A stretch of DNA of 64,000 nucleotides from Litorimonas sp965205225 (lineage in GTDB: Bacteria; Pseudomonadota; Alphaproteobacteria; Caulobacterales; Maricaulaceae), in assembly GCA_965205225.1 (NCBI GenBank), contig CBDBFZ010000003.1:2073171-2137170 (forward strand), read 5' to 3'. The position numbers were made by a program, and so were the translations under genes. A model generated the notes under the pieces. It had not been told where the DNA came from and ran no database searches. It was given only the letters and a program-made list of their open reading frames with translations. Positions 52,540 through 61,190 of the stretch are shown one piece after another (the first letter of the stretch is position 1; every line of letters starts with the position of its first letter).

Positions 52540-54106
52540 GTGGCTGTGTGAAAACGGTTAGTTTTTTGTGATATAGTTCCGGTGATTGAATCGGAGGTTT
52601 ATTGTGAAGCGCTTTATTGAAGGCCAAGATCGAAATCAGTCCATATTATTTCCTGAAAGTCTGGACGAGTATATCGATGAAGATAATACTGTTCGCGTCA
52701 TTGATGCCTACGTTGATGAACTAGATTTACTCTCAATGGGTTTCGAGCGCGTCCGGCCCAAGGCGACAGGCCGTCCCGGTTATCATCCGTCTATTTTGCT
52801 CAAGCTCTACATTTACGGCTATCTCAACTGTATCCAATCTAGCCGTAGGCTTGAACGCGAAGCGGGGCGTAATGTTGAGCTTATGTGGCTGACGGGCAAG
52901 CTTGCACCTGACTTCAAAACGATTGCTGACTTTAGAAAAGACAACGGCACCGCTATCCAATCAACCTGTTCTCAATTTGTGACTCTTTGCCGTGACGTTG
53001 GTCTGTTCGCGCGCACAATGGTTGCGATTGATGGAGCCAAGTTCAAGGCCGTGAACGCGAGAGAAAAGAACTTCACACGCGGCAAGCTCACGCGGCGCAT
53101 CGGCCAGATTGAGCATTCTATAGAGAAATACCTTCATGCACTGGACGCGACGGATTTACAGGAAGGCGAGGCCGCTGAGGCCAAGACTGAACGCCTCAAG
53201 GAAAAGATTACGTCAATGCGTGAGAAGATGGCTGAGCTTCAACAGTTGAAAGATGATCTCGCCGCGTCTTCTAAGAAACAAGTATCCTTAACTGACCCGG
53301 ACTCAGTGGCTATGGCGACCAGCACAAAGGCTGGTATGGTGGGGTATAACGTACAGACGGTTGTCGATACCGAGCACCATCTCATTGTCGCGCATGAGGT
53401 AACAAACACTGTCTCTGACAAAGTGCAGCTCACAAAGATGACGAAACAAGGCCAAGCCGCCATTGGACGAAAAGACATTACAGTCTTTGCAGATCGTGGC
53501 TACTTCAGCGGTGCAGAAATTATGGCGACTGAGAAACTGGGCGCTACAACATACGTGCCCAAGCCTTACACATCTGGCTCTAAAGCCGCGGGCCGCTTTG
53601 GCAAACATGACTTCCTCTATCAGCCCGAAGACAATAGTTACCAATGCCCAGGTGGTCAGAAGATGACCTATCGCTTCATGTCAGTTGAACAGGGCAAGGA
53701 CATGCAAGTTTACTGGCCGGACGAATGCGCGGCCTGTCCCGTCAAAGCCAAATGCACGACGGGGAAACAACGGCGGATCAAACGCTGGGTCAATGAGGAC
53801 ATCATCGACGCTATGTTGACGCGATTGAATGACCTCCCGGAAGCCATGGCCATCCGAAGGGCGACGGTCGAGCATCCGTTCGGGACGCTGAAGTCATGGA
53901 TGGGTGCCACGCACTTCCTGACCAAACGCCTCAAAAACGTCAAAACAGAGATGAGTCTATCGGTTCTAGCTTATAATATCCGCCGGATGATCAGCATGTT
54001 CGGAGTGAAGAAACTAATCCGGGTGATCCAAGCCTAAGGGGAAAGCTTGTCCTAAATTAAATCCACTGAAATCGACGCATTGCCCAGGCTGTTTTCACAC
54101 AGCCAC
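52540..54106 (+). mobile_element. IS1182-family element, target repeat GGGA
   Basis: The 1567-bp element has inverted ends GTGGCTGTGTGAAAAC and its complement (ending 54106). GGGA is present on both sides (52536-52539 and 54107-54110). The transposase is intact, so the element may be active. It is the only copy in the window. Confidence 0.88.
52604..54037 (+). CDS. IS1182 family transposase
   Basis: The GTG start at 52604 follows GGAGG by 7 bases and gives 477 residues starting KRFIEGQDRNQSILFPESLD. DDE residues lie in MVAIDGAKFKAVN, ITVFADRGYFSGAEI and ATVEHPFGTLKSWMG. A coiled-coil segment (about residues 160-215) sits between. A four-Cys cluster, QCPGG and CAACPVKAKC, is typical of the group. 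A TTG at 52586 is also in frame. Confidence 0.92.
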   Translation: MKRFIEGQDRNQSILFPESLDEYIDEDNTVRVIDAYVDELDLLSMGFERVRPKATGRPGYHPSILLKLYIYGYLNCIQSSRRLEREAGRNVELMWLTGKLAPDFKTIADFRKDNGTAIQSTCSQFVTLCRDVGLFARTMVAIDGAKFKAVNAREKNFTRGKLTRRIGQIEHSIEKYLHALDATDLQEGEAAEAKTERLKEKITSMREKMAELQQLKDDLAASSKKQVSLTDPDSVAMATSTKAGMVGYNVQTVVDTEHHLIVAHEVTNTVSDKVQLTKMTKQGQAAIGRKDITVFADRGYFSGAEIMATEKLGATTYVPKPYTSGSKAAGRFGKHDFLYQPEDNSYQCPGGQKMTYRFMSVEQGKDMQVYWPDECAACPVKAKCTTGKQRRIKRWVNEDIIDAMLTRLNDLPEAMAIRRATVEHPFGTLKSWMGATHFLTKRLKNVKTEMSLSVLAYNIRRMISMFGVKKLIRVIQA

Positions 54107-54203
54107 GGGATAAGGCTGAAGATTAGCGGTCTCATCCCCGTTCTGACGAGCGGAAACGCACCGAACCCTTGCACAGGCTGGGTACAGCCGCCAAAGCCGT
54201 GCC

Positions 54204-55994
54204 ATGACCATTCGCTTTCTCCTCCTGTCTTCCGCTCTTGTCCTGTCATCCTGTCAGGCCGCTGCAGAACCCGAGACCGCCATCGACTCCGTCGAGGCCA
54301 AGTCGGTTGAATTTGGCGCCGGAATGGTGGCTGCCGCCAACCCGTATGCCGCCGAAGCTGGCGCAGAAATTTTGCGAGCAGGTGGATCCGCGGTTGACGC
54401 AGCGGTCGCCGTGCAGGCTGTTCTAGGTCTCGTTGAACCGCAAAGCTCGGGACTGGGCGGCGGCGCTTTCATGGTGCTGCATGATCCAGAGACGGGCGAG
54501 ACTTGGACTTATGATGGCCGCGAGACTGCGCCGTCTTCCGCGACATCGGCGCTGTTCCTAGACGACGCTGGCAACCCTCTGCGTCATTTTGACGGTATTG
54601 CTTCTGGCCGCTCGACTGGCGTTCCGGGCGCGGTTGCCATGCTCGGCCGCGCGCATGAAGATTACGGCAAACTCGCCTGGTCCGACACGCTCGACTCAGC
54701 CGTTGACTTGGCAGAGTCAGGTTTTGTTGTCAGCCCACGCATGGCCAACCTGGTGGCGCGCATGGGGCGGTTCGTTCTGCCGCGCGATGATAATGCGCGG
54801 GCTTACTTTTTTGTCGATGGTGATCCATCCCAGCCTATTCCGGCAGGTTTCACGCGCGACAATCCCGCCTATGCCGATACATTGCGCGCGATTCAGGCCA
54901 ATCCCCGGACCTTGCTGGAAGGTCCGATTGCGCAGAGCATTATCGACAAGACACGCGAAGCGCCGCTGCCTGGCACGTTGAGCCTAGCCGATATGGCGAC
55001 CTATCAACCGAACAAGAAACCGGCGCTCTGTTCGACCTATCGCGACTATCGGCTTTGCTCTGCCCCGCCGCCGTCCTCTGGCGGCGTGGGCGTGCAGGCC
55101 ATTCTCGGTCTACTCGAACCGTTCAATATGTCAGCTATGGGACCGAGCGTCGAAGGTTGGCACTATTTCATCGAAGCCAGCCAGCTCGCCTATGCCGACA
55201 GGGATCGCTACGTCGGGGATCCGGATTTTGTGACGGTCCCGGTCGATGATATGTTAGACAAAGGTTATCTTGCAGGCCGGTCCGGACTGATCAAACCCAA
55301 TGCGATACTTTCGGTCTATGAAGCTGGCAAGCTTGGCCCCGCCGGTCAGGACGCAACAGCGGAAGTGCCTGGCACATCCCACTTCACAATTGTTGATCGC
55401 GATGGTTTGATCGTGTCCATGACCACGACGGTGGAAGCGCCGTTCGGATCGCAACGTATGGTGGGAGGGTTCATGCTCAATAATGAACTGACTGACTTTT
55501 CCTTCCGCCCGATGGATGATGAGAGTCGCCTTGTGGCCAATCGGGTTGAGCCGGGCAAACGTCCCCGGTCCTCAATGGCGCCGCACATTGTCTTCGCCCC
55601 TGAAGGTTCGCTGGCATTTACAACGGGGTCACCCGGCGGAAACTCGATTTTGGCCTATACAGCCAAATCCATTGTTGGTCTGATCGACTGGAACCTGTCT
55701 GCGCAGGCCGCGATCGAGCTGCCCAACGTGATCGCCCGGAATGGAACGGTCAGGCTGGAAGCGAAGGACTTGCCGGAAGAGGATACGAACGAAGTGCAAC
55801 GTGCGGGACCCGCCAAAGAATTCGGACTGCCATCAGACATCATCGACGGCCTTGAAGCGATGGGTCATGAGATCGTCCGCTCACGCGGCGAGATCAGTGG
55901 GCTTCACATCATTCGTGTCCTGCCTGACGGAACGCTGGAAGGTGCGGCCGATCCACGCCGCGAAGGTATCGCCATCGCGGTCGATCAGGACTGA
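54204..55994 (+). CDS. ggt: Gamma-glutamyltransferase, lipoprotein
   Basis: This 596-residue precursor splits itself into two chains and cleaves gamma-glutamyl bonds, for example in glutathione. The signal peptide ends in LSSC (Cys 17), so it is a lipoprotein. SSGLGGGAFMVLHDPETG and GRETAPSSAT bind the glutamyl group. The self-cleavage Thr is residue 391 in VPGTSHFTIVD. The small chain has MNNEL-like MLNNELTDFSF and GSPGGNSI. It stands alone between the aquaporin remnant and the histidine kinase. Confidence 0.94.
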   Translation: MTIRFLLLSSALVLSSCQAAAEPETAIDSVEAKSVEFGAGMVAAANPYAAEAGAEILRAGGSAVDAAVAVQAVLGLVEPQSSGLGGGAFMVLHDPETGETWTYDGRETAPSSATSALFLDDAGNPLRHFDGIASGRSTGVPGAVAMLGRAHEDYGKLAWSDTLDSAVDLAESGFVVSPRMANLVARMGRFVLPRDDNARAYFFVDGDPSQPIPAGFTRDNPAYADTLRAIQANPRTLLEGPIAQSIIDKTREAPLPGTLSLADMATYQPNKKPALCSTYRDYRLCSAPPPSSGGVGVQAILGLLEPFNMSAMGPSVEGWHYFIEASQLAYADRDRYVGDPDFVTVPVDDMLDKGYLAGRSGLIKPNAILSVYEAGKLGPAGQDATAEVPGTSHFTIVDRDGLIVSMTTTVEAPFGSQRMVGGFMLNNELTDFSFRPMDDESRLVANRVEPGKRPRSSMAPHIVFAPEGSLAFTTGSPGGNSILAYTAKSIVGLIDWNLSAQAAIELPNVIARNGTVRLEAKDLPEEDTNEVQRAGPAKEFGLPSDIIDGLEAMGHEIVRSRGEISGLHIIRVLPDGTLEGAADPRREGIAIAVDQD

Positions 55995-56314
55995 GACGAT
56001 TTGGTCAGATGCAGCTACTTCGCACCGATTCCGAAGCAGAGACCATCGGCGTGGTGGGATATTCATTAGGGTCCATGAACCGAAGAAAGACAGCGCCGCG
56101 CCGCTGGGAAGTATGCCGACATAACTCCCGCCAGACATTGCATGGCGGTAAGTTCGATCCTCCTCCGCCACCACACGTAATCAGCAGCGAAGATAGAAAA
56201 CTATAATAAGGACCGTAATCTATGTCTGATAGCGCCGGATCGTTTCATTCCATCGTACCGCGACCTTTCCTCCGGACGCAGATTATCGGGAAAGACAGCC
56301 GCGTACAGACAGAA
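55995..56314. other. Intergenic region between ggt and the histidine kinase gene
   Basis: No convincing gene is seen. At 56152-56173 the sequence gttcgatcctcc followed by tccgccacca resembles the 3' end of a tRNA with CCA, but no matching 5' half is present. This may be a decayed integration scar. Confidence 0.35.
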
Positions 56315-57718
56315 TCACGGCGCAGTCGATAAGGGTAATCCGAGGATGAAGATGGTTCCGCCCGGCCCGCTTTCCAGAAGTTCCAGCGAGCCGCCCATGC
56401 CTTCTGCCAATTCTTTGGAAATCGATAGACCAAGGCCCGTGCTGCCCTCACTCTGACCACGGGTGAAGGGCAGAAACAATCGATCCTCAACACTCTCCGG
56501 CAGACCCGGTCCATTATCCTGGATGCGGGTAATGACTGTATCGGCGACAATATCGGCAGAAAATTCCATCCATCCCTTTCTCTGTCCTGCCATCGCTTGC
56601 GCTGCATTGCGCGCCAGATTGGACAGGATCCGATGCAATTGTTCCGGGTCGGCATATATCCAGACATCATGGCCAATGCGATTGGCGATCCAGATACGCG
56701 GAAAAGCCACGCGCAGATCGACTTGAACCTCTGCGACGATCCTGCCCAACTGTATTGATTCCAGTTCTGGTTCTGCCTCTCGCGCGGATGAATATTCCAG
56801 AACCTCTTCGGTGAGCCCAACGCCGCGTTCGACGGTTCGGGTCAGGCGTTCACCCATCTCGGCTAGTTTGGGGTCCTGATTCATTGAAAGGCGGTCGGCC
56901 ATGAGCAACGCCGTTGAGAGAACATTGCGCAGGTCGTGATTGATCTTAGTGACGGAAAGACCGAGCGAAGCCAGTCGCTCTCTCTGCCGGAACGACGATC
57001 TGAGCGATTGTTTCACCTCATGAAATTCCCGTTGCAATTGCCCAATTTCATCCCCGCGATCTGATGGCGGTCCAGCGCGTCGTCGACGCTCAGGCGCTTT
57101 GCGAAAAGCTGTCATATCGTCGGCGAGGTGTCGAACGGGCTGCACGATCAACCGCAACATGGATAGATAGATGAGCGCGCCGACAAAGGCGGCAATCATA
57201 AGGCTCAGCAGAAGAATGCGCCCGGCATAGGCCCGAAGGTCTGTACCGATTGCCGCGCAGGGCACCAGCATTTCGAGCCGATCCTGTCCAGGTATGGGAG
57301 AGGGCGTAATCAGGCGCAGATAACCGTCATCATTGGCGAAGAAGTCCATCACCGTGGCTATGAAGTTCGGCAACCTGTTCTGATCGCGCAGATCTTCCGT
57401 CGCGATGATGCGCGCATCCGGCGGGTCACCCAGGATCAGTAATGTCTGCCCATCCTGAAACGCCGCGAGGAAATCGGCATCAGTCTGCATCATGAACTGT
57501 TGCGCGAGCATGTCTGACGCCTCGCGGGACGGCTCCTCGGATGTCTGACTCATCAAAGCTTCGGCGATCAGTCCGGCCGAGCGGGCGCGCACCTCTAACC
57601 CTTCCTGGCGGAAGAAGGCGATGGACGGGACGAACAGAAGCGTTTCCGCCATCAGCACAAAGCCAAAAGTTAGCAGCAGAAGCCGGGCTGAGAGAGAGCG
57701 GGAGAAAAAGCGGCGCAC
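56315..57718 (-). CDS. Membrane sensor histidine kinase
   Basis: The 467-residue kinase has membrane helices at about 11-31 and 166-188 flanking a periplasmic sensor domain of about 130 residues. A HAMP segment (LRLIVQPVRHLADDMTAF), a coiled region, and the phosphoacceptor helix with His 261 (SVTKINHDLRNVLSTAL) follow. The ATPase domain has NLARNAAQAM (N box), DNGPGLPESV (G1), FLPFTRG (F box) and STGLGLSIS (G2). No response regulator is adjacent. It lies 71 bases downstream of gcrA on the same strand, beyond a likely terminator, so it is probably transcribed separately. Confidence 0.9.
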   Translation of the reverse strand: MRRFFSRSLSARLLLLTFGFVLMAETLLFVPSIAFFRQEGLEVRARSAGLIAEALMSQTSEEPSREASDMLAQQFMMQTDADFLAAFQDGQTLLILGDPPDARIIATEDLRDQNRLPNFIATVMDFFANDDGYLRLITPSPIPGQDRLEMLVPCAAIGTDLRAYAGRILLLSLMIAAFVGALIYLSMLRLIVQPVRHLADDMTAFRKAPERRRRAGPPSDRGDEIGQLQREFHEVKQSLRSSFRQRERLASLGLSVTKINHDLRNVLSTALLMADRLSMNQDPKLAEMGERLTRTVERGVGLTEEVLEYSSAREAEPELESIQLGRIVAEVQVDLRVAFPRIWIANRIGHDVWIYADPEQLHRILSNLARNAAQAMAGQRKGWMEFSADIVADTVITRIQDNGPGLPESVEDRLFLPFTRGQSEGSTGLGLSISKELAEGMGGSLELLESGPGGTIFILGLPLSTAP

Positions 57719-57732
57719 AAGAAATCAGTAAA

Positions 57733-57760
57733 GAAAAAGGCACGCCCGGCAAGGCGCGCC
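57733..57760 (-). terminator. Rho-independent terminator for gcrA
   Basis: On the minus strand GGCGCGCC (57760-57753) and GGCGTGCC (57746-57739) form an eight-pair stem with one G-U pair and a six-base loop, followed by TTTTTC. It lies about 30 bases beyond the gcrA stop and ahead of the histidine kinase start. Confidence 0.75.
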
Positions 57761-57789
57761 TGCAAAACGTGATGTGCGAAAGAAACGCT

Positions 57790-58332
57790 CTAGCGGATAC
57801 GTTTGCGCGAGGTTGGTGCGGGTCCGACACTGATCATCTTACCGGATGAATTGCGTCGGCGCGATGGCTGATAGGCCACCATGGAATGGGCCGTGCAATA
57901 GGGTTCATCCGGATCCGTCTTGCGACCACAGAACCGAAATTCGTCGGCCGTCGGGTCGCCAATCGGAAATTTGCACATATGATCCGTCAGCGTCAGGATC
58001 GTCGCATAGCTTCCATCCTTGAAGGCCTTGGCTTCCAGGGGCGGTTCGGTTGAGACAGGCAGAGATGCGGACGCGACTTTGGCTTTTGCCGAGCTTGCCA
58101 TTTTATCTGTCGTTCTCGCCGGTTTAGGCCTTGGGGTTGCGTGCGGCGCGGATTGAACCTTGGCCGGCTTGGGACGGCTCGGCTTGGCCCGTCCTGACAG
58201 GCCGAGGCGGTGAACTTTCCCGATCACAGCATTACGGGTGACTCCGCCTAATTGCTTGGCGATTTGTGACGCTGAGAGGCCATCGGCCCAGAGTTTGCTT
58301 AAAGTGGCGACGCGGTCTTCAGTCCAAGCCAT
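57790..58332 (-). CDS. gcrA: Cell-cycle regulator GcrA
   Basis: The ATG at 58332, seven bases after AAGGAG, gives a 180-residue protein. Its N-terminus MAWTEDRVATLSKLWADGLS, ASQIAKQLGGVTRNAVIGKV and HRLGLSGRAK is the GcrA DNA-binding domain. The C-terminal CKFPIGDPTADEFRFCG and PYCTAHS form the second conserved block, which contacts RNA polymerase sigma-70. In Caulobacter GcrA activates sigma-70 promoters methylated at GANTC and drives the S-phase programme. The middle is a basic, alanine- and lysine-rich linker. It diverges from the ABC-2 permease gene. Confidence 0.95.
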   Translation of the reverse strand: MAWTEDRVATLSKLWADGLSASQIAKQLGGVTRNAVIGKVHRLGLSGRAKPSRPKPAKVQSAPHATPRPKPARTTDKMASSAKAKVASASLPVSTEPPLEAKAFKDGSYATILTLTDHMCKFPIGDPTADEFRFCGRKTDPDEPYCTAHSMVAYQPSRRRNSSGKMISVGPAPTSRKRIR

Positions 58333-58569
58333 GGACGATCTCCTTCGTTCGGCAGGCCCTGGATTCAGTATGGCCCGCACGCCTTATCTAGTTGTTTGTG
58401 TCACAAATCTTGTATCAAGCCGTTCGAAAACCACAAAATGTAGCGGCCTCCTATCCACAAGAAACAAGATATTGTGGCGACTTCATCCACAGTTAACAGG
58501 CTGTGAGTGTTTTTGACGACCTCTCAAGATGGCTCTTTTGGCAATTGGACAGGCGGGTATTCTCTGTTT
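58333..58569. promoter_or_regulatory. gcrA / permease divergent regulatory region with DnaA-box-like sites
   Basis: Two near-consensus DnaA boxes (TTATCCACA) occur: CTATCCACA at 58451-58459 and TCATCCACA at 58483-58491, each with one mismatch and 32 bases apart. A GANTC methylation site (GATTC) is at 58362-58366, 30 bases before the gcrA start. In Caulobacter gcrA is controlled by DnaA and its promoter region is methylated, so the arrangement is consistent with that circuit. No TTAA-N7-TTAA CtrA site was found by eye. Confidence 0.45.
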
Positions 58570-59379
58570 ATGTCGCGCTCCATGCTCAAACAATCGCCAC
58601 CGACAGCCCTTCATCTGGGCCCGATCAACTGGATGGGTTTGCGGACCTTGTATATGAAGGAAGTGCGGCGCTTCATGCGGGTTGGGCCGCAAACGCTCCT
58701 CGCGCCTATTATTTCCAACCTTCTCTACATGACGGTTTTTGTGCTGGCCTTTTCCGCGCTGCACCCTGACCCGCAAAGCTTCATGGCTTTTCTGGCACCG
58801 GGTCTTGTGATGCTCGGTGTTCTCAACAATGCCGCCGCCAATTCCAGTAGCTCAATCATGACCGGCAAGATGATGGGGTCGATCACCGATGTGTTGATGC
58901 CGCCCTTGTCTTCATCCGAACTGGCGCTTGGCTGGATCGGCGGCGCGGCCACACGTGGCGTGCTTGTAGCGATTGCCACGGGCGCTGCGCTCTCTTTCTT
59001 TACGCCGCTGATCCCGACCCACGTCTGGGCTGTACTTTACTTCGGTCTGTCTGCGGCCGTCATGATGGCGATGATCGGGGTTCTGTCAGGGATCTGGGCG
59101 GAAAAATTCGATCAGCTTGCCGTGGCCAATCAGTTCATCATTCTGCCGCTCTCTTTCCTGTCCGGCACATTCTACCGGATAGACGTGTTGCCAGCGATTT
59201 TTCAGGACCTCATCAAGGGAAATCCGCTTTTCTATCTGATTGATGGTTTTCGGTATGGATTCACCGGGGAAGCGGACGGAAATCTCCTTGTAGGGATTGT
59301 CTTTATCGCTACCTTGAATATCGCTCTGTTTCTTACCGTTTTGTTGGTGCTTCGCGCAGGCTGGCGGATCAAATCCTGA
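58570..59379 (+). CDS. ABC-2 type transporter permease
   Basis: From MSRSMLKQSPPTALHLGPIN (58570) the protein is about 269 residues with six membrane helices. LYMKEVRRFMRVGPQTLLAP is the cytosolic amphipathic entry helix of ABC-2 permeases, and LPLSFLSGTFYRIDVLP is the conserved ABC-2 signature loop. It would export a lipid-linked or hydrophobic substrate with an ATPase encoded elsewhere. It is followed by argD after 21 bases. The frame opens earlier (58507), but that part is poorly conserved in character. Confidence 0.85.
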   Translation: MSRSMLKQSPPTALHLGPINWMGLRTLYMKEVRRFMRVGPQTLLAPIISNLLYMTVFVLAFSALHPDPQSFMAFLAPGLVMLGVLNNAAANSSSSIMTGKMMGSITDVLMPPLSSSELALGWIGGAATRGVLVAIATGAALSFFTPLIPTHVWAVLYFGLSAAVMMAMIGVLSGIWAEKFDQLAVANQFIILPLSFLSGTFYRIDVLPAIFQDLIKGNPLFYLIDGFRYGFTGEADGNLLVGIVFIATLNIALFLTVLLVLRAGWRIKS

Positions 59380-59400
59380 CTAAACAGGAGGCCAAGACTA

Positions 59401-60591
59401 ATGGCCAAAGGCAACCATCTTTTCGATTGCTATAATCCCCCTGACATTACGTTTGAGCGCGGCGAGGGGGCCTATCTTTTCACAGATACAGGCGAACGCT
59501 ATCTCGACTTCATTGCCGGGATTGCGGTGAATTCGCTCGGCCATGCGCCGAAGGCTGTGACCGATGCAGTTACAGAGCAGATGAGTAAGGTATGGCACCT
59601 GTCCAACATGTTCAAAATCCCCGGCCAGAAAGCGTTATCCAAACGCTATTGCGGCGCTCTGCCTTGGGCGGATAAAGTGTTCTTCCAGAACTCCGGCACT
59701 GAAAGTCTCGAACTCGCGATGAAAACGGCGCGGCGTTATCAATATGGCGAAGGCCGTTCAGAGCGGGTCGATATTTTCGGGTTTGGAGGTGCGTTTCATG
59801 GCCGGTCCTTTGCGGCGATCAATGCCGCCGGGAACCCGAAATATCTCGAAGGGTTTGGCCCCCGTTTGCCGGGCTTCGTCAATCTGCCCTTTGGCGATCA
59901 TGATGCGCTCAAAGAGGCTGTCGGTTCGACCACGGCGGCTATTCTTGTCGAGCCGGTTCAGGGCGAAGGTGGCGTTCGCGCGCTTCCGCCGGAATGTCTG
60001 CGGGGCTTGCGGGAGCTATGCGACAAAAACGATGCGCTGCTTATCTATGACGAAGTCCAGTGTGGCGCGTCCCGAACCGGACAGCTTTTCGCCCACCAAT
60101 GGGTCGAAGGCGGCGAGCCGGACATTATGGCCGTGGCCAAGGGTGTGGGCGGCGGGTTTCCGCTGGGCGCCGTGATTGCTTCTGAAGAGGCCGCCAAACA
60201 TATGGTGCCGGGGACGCACGGGACGACCTATGGCGGCAATCCACTGGCTATGGCGGCGGGTATCGCCGTATTCGACAACATCAGTGAGCCGGACTTTCTC
60301 GAACATGTGCGCGATATTTCCAACAAGTTCCGTCAGGCGCTTGTGGGTCTGAAGGATGAATTTCCAGACCTGATCGAGGATGTTCGCGGCAAAGGCCTGC
60401 TCATCGGTCTCAAGATGCGTCAGCCCGGAGATAATCTGAAAGCCAGGACGACCGCTCTGAATCACAAACTCATGGTGGGAACGGCGGGCGATAATGTGCT
60501 GCGGATGACGCCGCCGCTCGTGATCGGGGAGGCTGAAGTTCGCGAGGCAATGGAAACATTGCGCGACGTGTTCCGGGAGATGTCGGCCTAA
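59401..60591 (+). CDS. argD: Acetylornithine/succinyldiaminopimelate aminotransferase
   Basis: This 396-residue class III PLP aminotransferase of arginine synthesis (and lysine synthesis in many bacteria) has AGIAVNSLGHAPKAVTDAV, FQNSGTESLELAMKTAR, FGGAFHGRSFAAI, DEVQCGASRTG (Asp 217 pairs with the PLP ring nitrogen) and the PLP Lys 247 in AVAKGVGGGFP. The start has a strong AGGAGG site. argF and hslO usually follow in related genomes; here an IS5-type remnant begins a few bases after the stop. Confidence 0.95.
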   Translation: MAKGNHLFDCYNPPDITFERGEGAYLFTDTGERYLDFIAGIAVNSLGHAPKAVTDAVTEQMSKVWHLSNMFKIPGQKALSKRYCGALPWADKVFFQNSGTESLELAMKTARRYQYGEGRSERVDIFGFGGAFHGRSFAAINAAGNPKYLEGFGPRLPGFVNLPFGDHDALKEAVGSTTAAILVEPVQGEGGVRALPPECLRGLRELCDKNDALLIYDEVQCGASRTGQLFAHQWVEGGEPDIMAVAKGVGGGFPLGAVIASEEAAKHMVPGTHGTTYGGNPLAMAAGIAVFDNISEPDFLEHVRDISNKFRQALVGLKDEFPDLIEDVRGKGLLIGLKMRQPGDNLKARTTALNHKLMVGTAGDNVLRMTPPLVIGEAEVREAMETLRDVFREMSA

Positions 60592-60593
60592 GC

Positions 60594-61190
60594 TAGGCTC
60601 AGGATGTATTAATTTCAGGAGGTTTCCCTTTTGGTTTGATTGATGGTTCCTTGTGGCAAAGGAGATACGTCATGCGTGATTTGTTGTGGTTGTCAGATAT
60701 GCAAATGACTCGGCGCATTGAACCTTTCTTTCCGGCGTCACACGATGTGCCAGGTGTGGATGACAGGCGAGTGGTGTCCGGGATTATATTTGTCATTCAA
60801 AACGGATTGTGCTGGCACGATGCTCCGTCGGGGTCCGGCCCGCTCACAACACTCTATAACCGCTTCATATGGTGGAGTCGATTGGGTATTTTTGATACTA
60901 TAGTCACCCCTTCAAGCGTAACAGAAGCGCCGCTAGGGCACCGTGGTGATTGAGGCCACACATCGCAAAGTACACCGCACGGCGTCAAGTCGACTTAAGA
61001 AAGGGGTGTTTCCAGACGTATCGGACGCACCAAAGGCGGGCTAAACTCCAAACTTCACGCCCGTGTCGATGGTTTGGAACATCCGATCATAATGGGTCTG
61101 ACCGAAGGTCAAACCAACGATCATATTGGAGCCAGGATATTCTATCCGGCTCTGCCCGACGACGCGAAGACACGGATTGGCGATAAAGGT
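60594..61190 (+). pseudogene. IS5-family element (IS1031-like) remnant, cut by IS-2
   Basis: The transposase begins MRDLLWLSDMQMTRRIEPFF (60672), GIIFVIQNGLCWHDAPSG and YNRFIWWSRLGIFDTIV. After frame changes HARVDGLEHPIIMGLTEGQ and DDAKTRIGDKG can be read. IS-2 copy 6 interrupts it in the GDKGYD block, before the second catalytic Asp. It is dead, and different from IS-1. Confidence 0.78.

Larger units (their letters stand above)
52102..54127 (+). pseudogene. MIP/aquaporin family gene, frameshifted and split by IS1182
   Basis: Readable pieces are MIGQKLFAEFLSSLLLAGVM with GSGI, then in other phases NDGIALIGNTAAIDAILW, VPISGAHFNPAVF (first NPA box), LGTLLAYLMFELPVIQIAQT and AGYWWTASTSFANRAMS (where the second NPA box would be). 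At least three frame changes occur. The IS1182 element interrupts the end; after removing it the frame reads LILFRDKAED and stop. Aquaporins carry water, glycerol or arsenite; the second box ANR is unusual. Confidence 0.65.

Noticed and set aside
56152..56173. tRNA-like 3' end gttcgatcctcc...ccacca
   Set aside because: No pairing T-stem and no 5' half; at most a decayed scar, not a tRNA gene.
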